A DNA stretch of 64,000 bases from Desulfovibrio sp. (GTDB lineage Bacteria; Desulfobacterota; Desulfovibrionia; Desulfovibrionales; Desulfovibrionaceae). A program made the translations under genes and the position numbers. The notes below the pieces were generated by a model, which did not search any database, had not been told where the DNA came from, and saw only the letters and a list, made by a program, of their open reading frames with translations. The DNA lies in contig JALHJW010000006.1 in the NCBI GenBank assembly GCA_022839785.1, positions 107,272 through 171,271 of the forward strand, given 5' to 3'. This document shows positions 61,743 through 64,000 of the stretch, one piece after another; positions within the stretch are counted from its first letter, which is position 1, and each line of letters starts with the position of its first letter.

Positions 61743-62031
61743 TTTGTCCCTCTTTTGAACCATTTCAAGAGCATTCTCGACACACAACTATTCACCGCAA
61801 TGCAGCATGGATTCAAATTCCGATGCAATAGCGAAGATGTTCTATGCACCACGAGCAAAACAGAAACGTCTCCAAACACCAAAGTAGTTCCAGAATTGGC
61901 GCGAAATGACCCACAATTCCTGGTTATGCCAAACATGACACATATTTTACTTCATTGTTCGCTGCGCTATGTAAAAGACGCTGCATAGTAGATTTTAATT
62001 TTTGGCCGCGCAACAACTAAGGAGGCAACTC
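61743..62031. other. AT-rich divergent intergenic region upstream of aor
   Basis: 289 bp, clearly richer in A/T than its surroundings. It should hold the promoters of both the unknown gene (minus) and aor (plus). TATGTA at 61969-61974 is a weak -10 candidate for aor; AAGGAGG (62019-62025) is the aor ribosome site. No perfect palindrome like the TunR-type operator was found, and no gene is supported. Confidence 0.6.
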
Positions 62032-63750
62032 ATGATACTCCGCATCAACACCCGCACCCGCACCGCGACCACGGACACCTCCGGCGCGTACGCCGGCCTC
62101 GGCGGTCGCGCCCTGACCTCGCGCATCGTCAGCCGCGAGGTCCCGCCCGACTGCCACGCCCTCTCGGACGAAAACAAGCTGGTCATCGCCCCCGGCACCC
62201 TGACCGGCACCACCGCCGCCACCTCGGGCCGCATCTCCGTGGGCGCCAAGTCGCCGCTCACCGGCGGCATCAAGGAGTCCAACTCCGGCGGCATCGTCTC
62301 CCAGAAGCTGGCCAAGCTCGGCATCCAGGCCATCGTGCTGGAGGACAAGCCCGAGCCGAACGCCCCCCTGACGCTCATCCGCGTGACCAAGGACGGCGTG
62401 ACCTTCGAGGACGCCCCGGCCTCCGGCAACATGGGCAACTACGAGTACGCAAAAATCCTGGACGCCAAGTTCGGCGGCTCCGCGGTCTGCGCGCTCATCG
62501 GCCCGGCGGGCGAGATGTGTCTCAAGGCCTCCACCATTCAGTTCACCGACACCGAAGGCCGTCCGGCCCGCTCCGCCGGTCGCGGCGGCATGGGCGCGGT
62601 CATGGGCTCCAAGCGCGTCAAGGCCATCGTCGTGGACGACGCGGGCGCGCCCGGCGTCTCCTACGCCGACAGGGAGGCCTTCAAGACGGCGGGCAAGCGC
62701 TGGGCCGAGATCCTGCGCAGCCATCCCATCACCAGCCAGGGCCTGCCCGGCTTCGGCACCGCCATCCTGATCAACATCATCAACGAGGCGGGTGCCCTGC
62801 CCACCAAGAACTTCCGCTCCGGCCGCTTCGACAAGGCCGCCCAGGTCTCCGGCGAAAAGATGGTGGAGCTCATCGAGAAGCGCGGCGGCAAGGCCAAGGA
62901 AGGCTGCCACGTGGGCTGCGCCATCCAGTGCTCGCAGAAGTACGTGGACGAGAAGGGCCAGTACGTGACCTCGGGCTTCGAGTACGAGACCCTGTGGGCC
63001 ATGGGGCCGAACATGCTCATCGACAACCTCGACGACATCGCCGTGCTCGACCGCCTCTGCGACGAGTGGGGCGTAGACACCATCGAGACCGGCAACGCCC
63101 TGGCCATGTACATGGAGGCGGGCGTCATCCCCTGGGGCGACAGCAAGGCCGCCATCGAGATGCTGAAGAAGATCGGCGCGCGCGACCCGCTCGGCCGCAT
63201 CCTGGGCAACGGCGCGACCTACGTGGCCGACGCCTTCGGCGTGGACCGCATCCCCGTGGTCAAGAACCAGGCCCTGCCCGCCTACGATCCGCGCGCGGTC
63301 AAGGGCGTGGGCGTGACCTACGCCACCTCGCCCATGGGCGGCGACCACACCGCGGGCTACGCGGTCTGCCAGAACGTGCTCGCCTGCGGCGGCAACGTGG
63401 CCCCGCACTCCAAGGAGGGCCAGGCCGAACTGTCCAAGAACCTGCAGGTCGCCACGGCGGCCATCGACTCCACGGGCTTCTGCCTCTTCGTGGCCTTCGC
63501 CGTGCTCGATACGCCCGACGCCCTGCAGACCATCTGCGACATGCTCGCCGCCAGGTACGGCTCGCCCGTGACCCCGGCCGACGTGGTGGCCCTGGGCACG
63601 CAGATATTGCAGGACGAGCAGCGCTTCAACGAGGCCGCGGGCCTGGGCAAGGCCTCGGACCAGCTGCCGCGCTGGTTCCGCCAGGCCCTGCCGCCGCATA
63701 ACGTGACCTGGGACTTCAGCAACGACGAATTGCAGGCCGCCAAGGTCTAG
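62032..63750 (+). CDS. aor: Tungsten-containing aldehyde:ferredoxin oxidoreductase
   Basis: 572 residues from ATG 62032. The family oxidises aldehydes to acids with ferredoxin, using a bis-pyranopterin tungsten cofactor and a 4Fe-4S cluster. YAGLGGRALTSRIV, SGRISVGAKSPLTGGIKES and GRGGMGAVMGSKRVKAIVV are N-terminal motifs. CHVGCAIQC near residue 288 and a later Cys in STGFCLFVAF are the cluster ligands. The first two Cys are three, not two, residues apart. GFEYETLWAMGPNMLI and GVTYATSPMGGDHTAGY follow. Slightly shorter than archaeal AOR. Confidence 0.93.
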   Translation: MILRINTRTRTATTDTSGAYAGLGGRALTSRIVSREVPPDCHALSDENKLVIAPGTLTGTTAATSGRISVGAKSPLTGGIKESNSGGIVSQKLAKLGIQAIVLEDKPEPNAPLTLIRVTKDGVTFEDAPASGNMGNYEYAKILDAKFGGSAVCALIGPAGEMCLKASTIQFTDTEGRPARSAGRGGMGAVMGSKRVKAIVVDDAGAPGVSYADREAFKTAGKRWAEILRSHPITSQGLPGFGTAILINIINEAGALPTKNFRSGRFDKAAQVSGEKMVELIEKRGGKAKEGCHVGCAIQCSQKYVDEKGQYVTSGFEYETLWAMGPNMLIDNLDDIAVLDRLCDEWGVDTIETGNALAMYMEAGVIPWGDSKAAIEMLKKIGARDPLGRILGNGATYVADAFGVDRIPVVKNQALPAYDPRAVKGVGVTYATSPMGGDHTAGYAVCQNVLACGGNVAPHSKEGQAELSKNLQVATAAIDSTGFCLFVAFAVLDTPDALQTICDMLAARYGSPVTPADVVALGTQILQDEQRFNEAAGLGKASDQLPRWFRQALPPHNVTWDFSNDELQAAKV

Positions 63751-63829
63751 GACCGGATCGCACACGCAACCGCCAAGGGGGCTCCACACGGGGCGCCCCG
63801 AAAAGCCCCGGTTGCGGACGCAGAAAATC

Positions 63830-63872
63830 AGGCCCGGCGCGCGGGGAACCGCGCGCCGGGCCTGAAGCTTTT
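63830..63872 (+). terminator. Hairpin terminator after aor
   Basis: AGGCCCGGCGCGCGG (63830-63844), loop GGAA, CCGCGCGCCGGGCCT (63849-63863): perfect 15-bp stem followed by GAAGCTTTT. It separates aor from the convergent chemoreceptor gene. Confidence 0.8.
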
Positions 63873-63900
63873 GCCGCGGCGCGGCGGGGCCGCCTTTTCC

Positions 63901-64000
63901 TTAGGCGCGCACCAGTTCGGCCATGAGGTCCTTGAGCTCCGAGGACATGGCGGCGAGTTCCTGGATGGCCTGGGAGGACTGGGTCATGCCCTCGGCGCTC
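63901..64000 (-). CDS. Methyl-accepting chemotaxis protein, C-terminal end (cut by window edge)
   Basis: Minus-strand frame with TAA at 63901-63903, open to the right edge. The last residues (QSSQAIQELAAMSSELKDLM, then AELVRA) are the helical C-terminal end of a chemoreceptor signalling domain. Ligand domain and membrane segments lie outside the window. Confidence 0.75.
   Translation of the reverse strand, partial: SAEGMTQSSQAIQELAAMSSELKDLMAELVRA

Overview
The window looks like a chromosomal segment of a high-GC sulfate-reducing deltaproteobacterium of the Desulfovibrionales (Desulfovibrio in the broad sense). The evidence is the perR-rubrerythrin pair, a TunR-type tungstate regulator facing a TSUP transporter, a tungsten-type aldehyde:ferredoxin oxidoreductase, futalosine-pathway menaquinone genes, an archaeal-type ADH synthase for aromatic amino acids, and a complete dcw (division and cell wall) cluster with a PASTA-bearing FtsI. 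No transposase, phage module, CRISPR array or rRNA was seen. Genes are densely packed, with many 4-bp ATGA/GTGA overlaps.

Layout. 1-4 kb: folC (cut by the left edge), the perR-rbr oxidative-stress operon with an autoregulatory palindrome, tRNA-Arg(TCT), a vapBC-type toxin-antitoxin pair and gldA. 4-8.2 kb: an unusual minus-strand operon (zinc-ribbon/RDD membrane protein, AlbA_2-domain protein, secreted matrixin-like metalloprotease), then tunR. 8.3-9.3 kb: the TSUP transporter, divergent from tunR across a clear palindrome. 9.3-14.2 kb: secreted proteins of unknown function, two LPS-type glycosyltransferases, a stand-alone Lrp-type sensor domain, and ADH synthase preceded by a phenylalanine-rich leader peptide and attenuator. 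14.5-21 kb: glycogen phosphorylase, a U32-like protein, small zinc-ribbon proteins, a VOC protein and a radical SAM enzyme.

21.1-38.1 kb is the dcw cluster on the minus strand, transcribed mraZ-rsmH-ftsL-ftsI-murE-murF-mraY-murD-ftsW-murG-murC-murB-ftsQ-ftsA-ftsZ; ddl is absent. Period-10 GTGG repeats upstream of mraZ look like its own operator. 38.6-50.6 kb: HD-GYP, CBS and HD-domain signalling proteins, a methyltransferase, rplM-rpsI, radical SAM enzymes, purM, tRNA-Pro(TGG) and trkH-trkA. 50.7-64 kb: a CyuA-type cysteine desulfidase, a region with a small gene and a possible small RNA, a DksA/TraR-type protein, an orphan solute-binding protein, a flavoprotein disulfide reductase homologue, mqnD facing mqnECA, an array of hairpins, a cupin protein, cysQ, a protein of unknown function facing aor, and the 3' end of a chemoreceptor gene.

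The most notable signal is the attenuator in front of the ADH synthase gene (14181-14361): a short leader with seven Phe codons in eight, followed by two mutually exclusive hairpins. Other items worth checking are the TunR operator, an Arg-rich small ORF ending at a strong hairpin (13079-13226), the possible small RNA (52469-52617), the hairpin array after mqnA (59589-59753), a second MraZ-like box (38274-38290), and a hairpin that buries the start codon at 9331.
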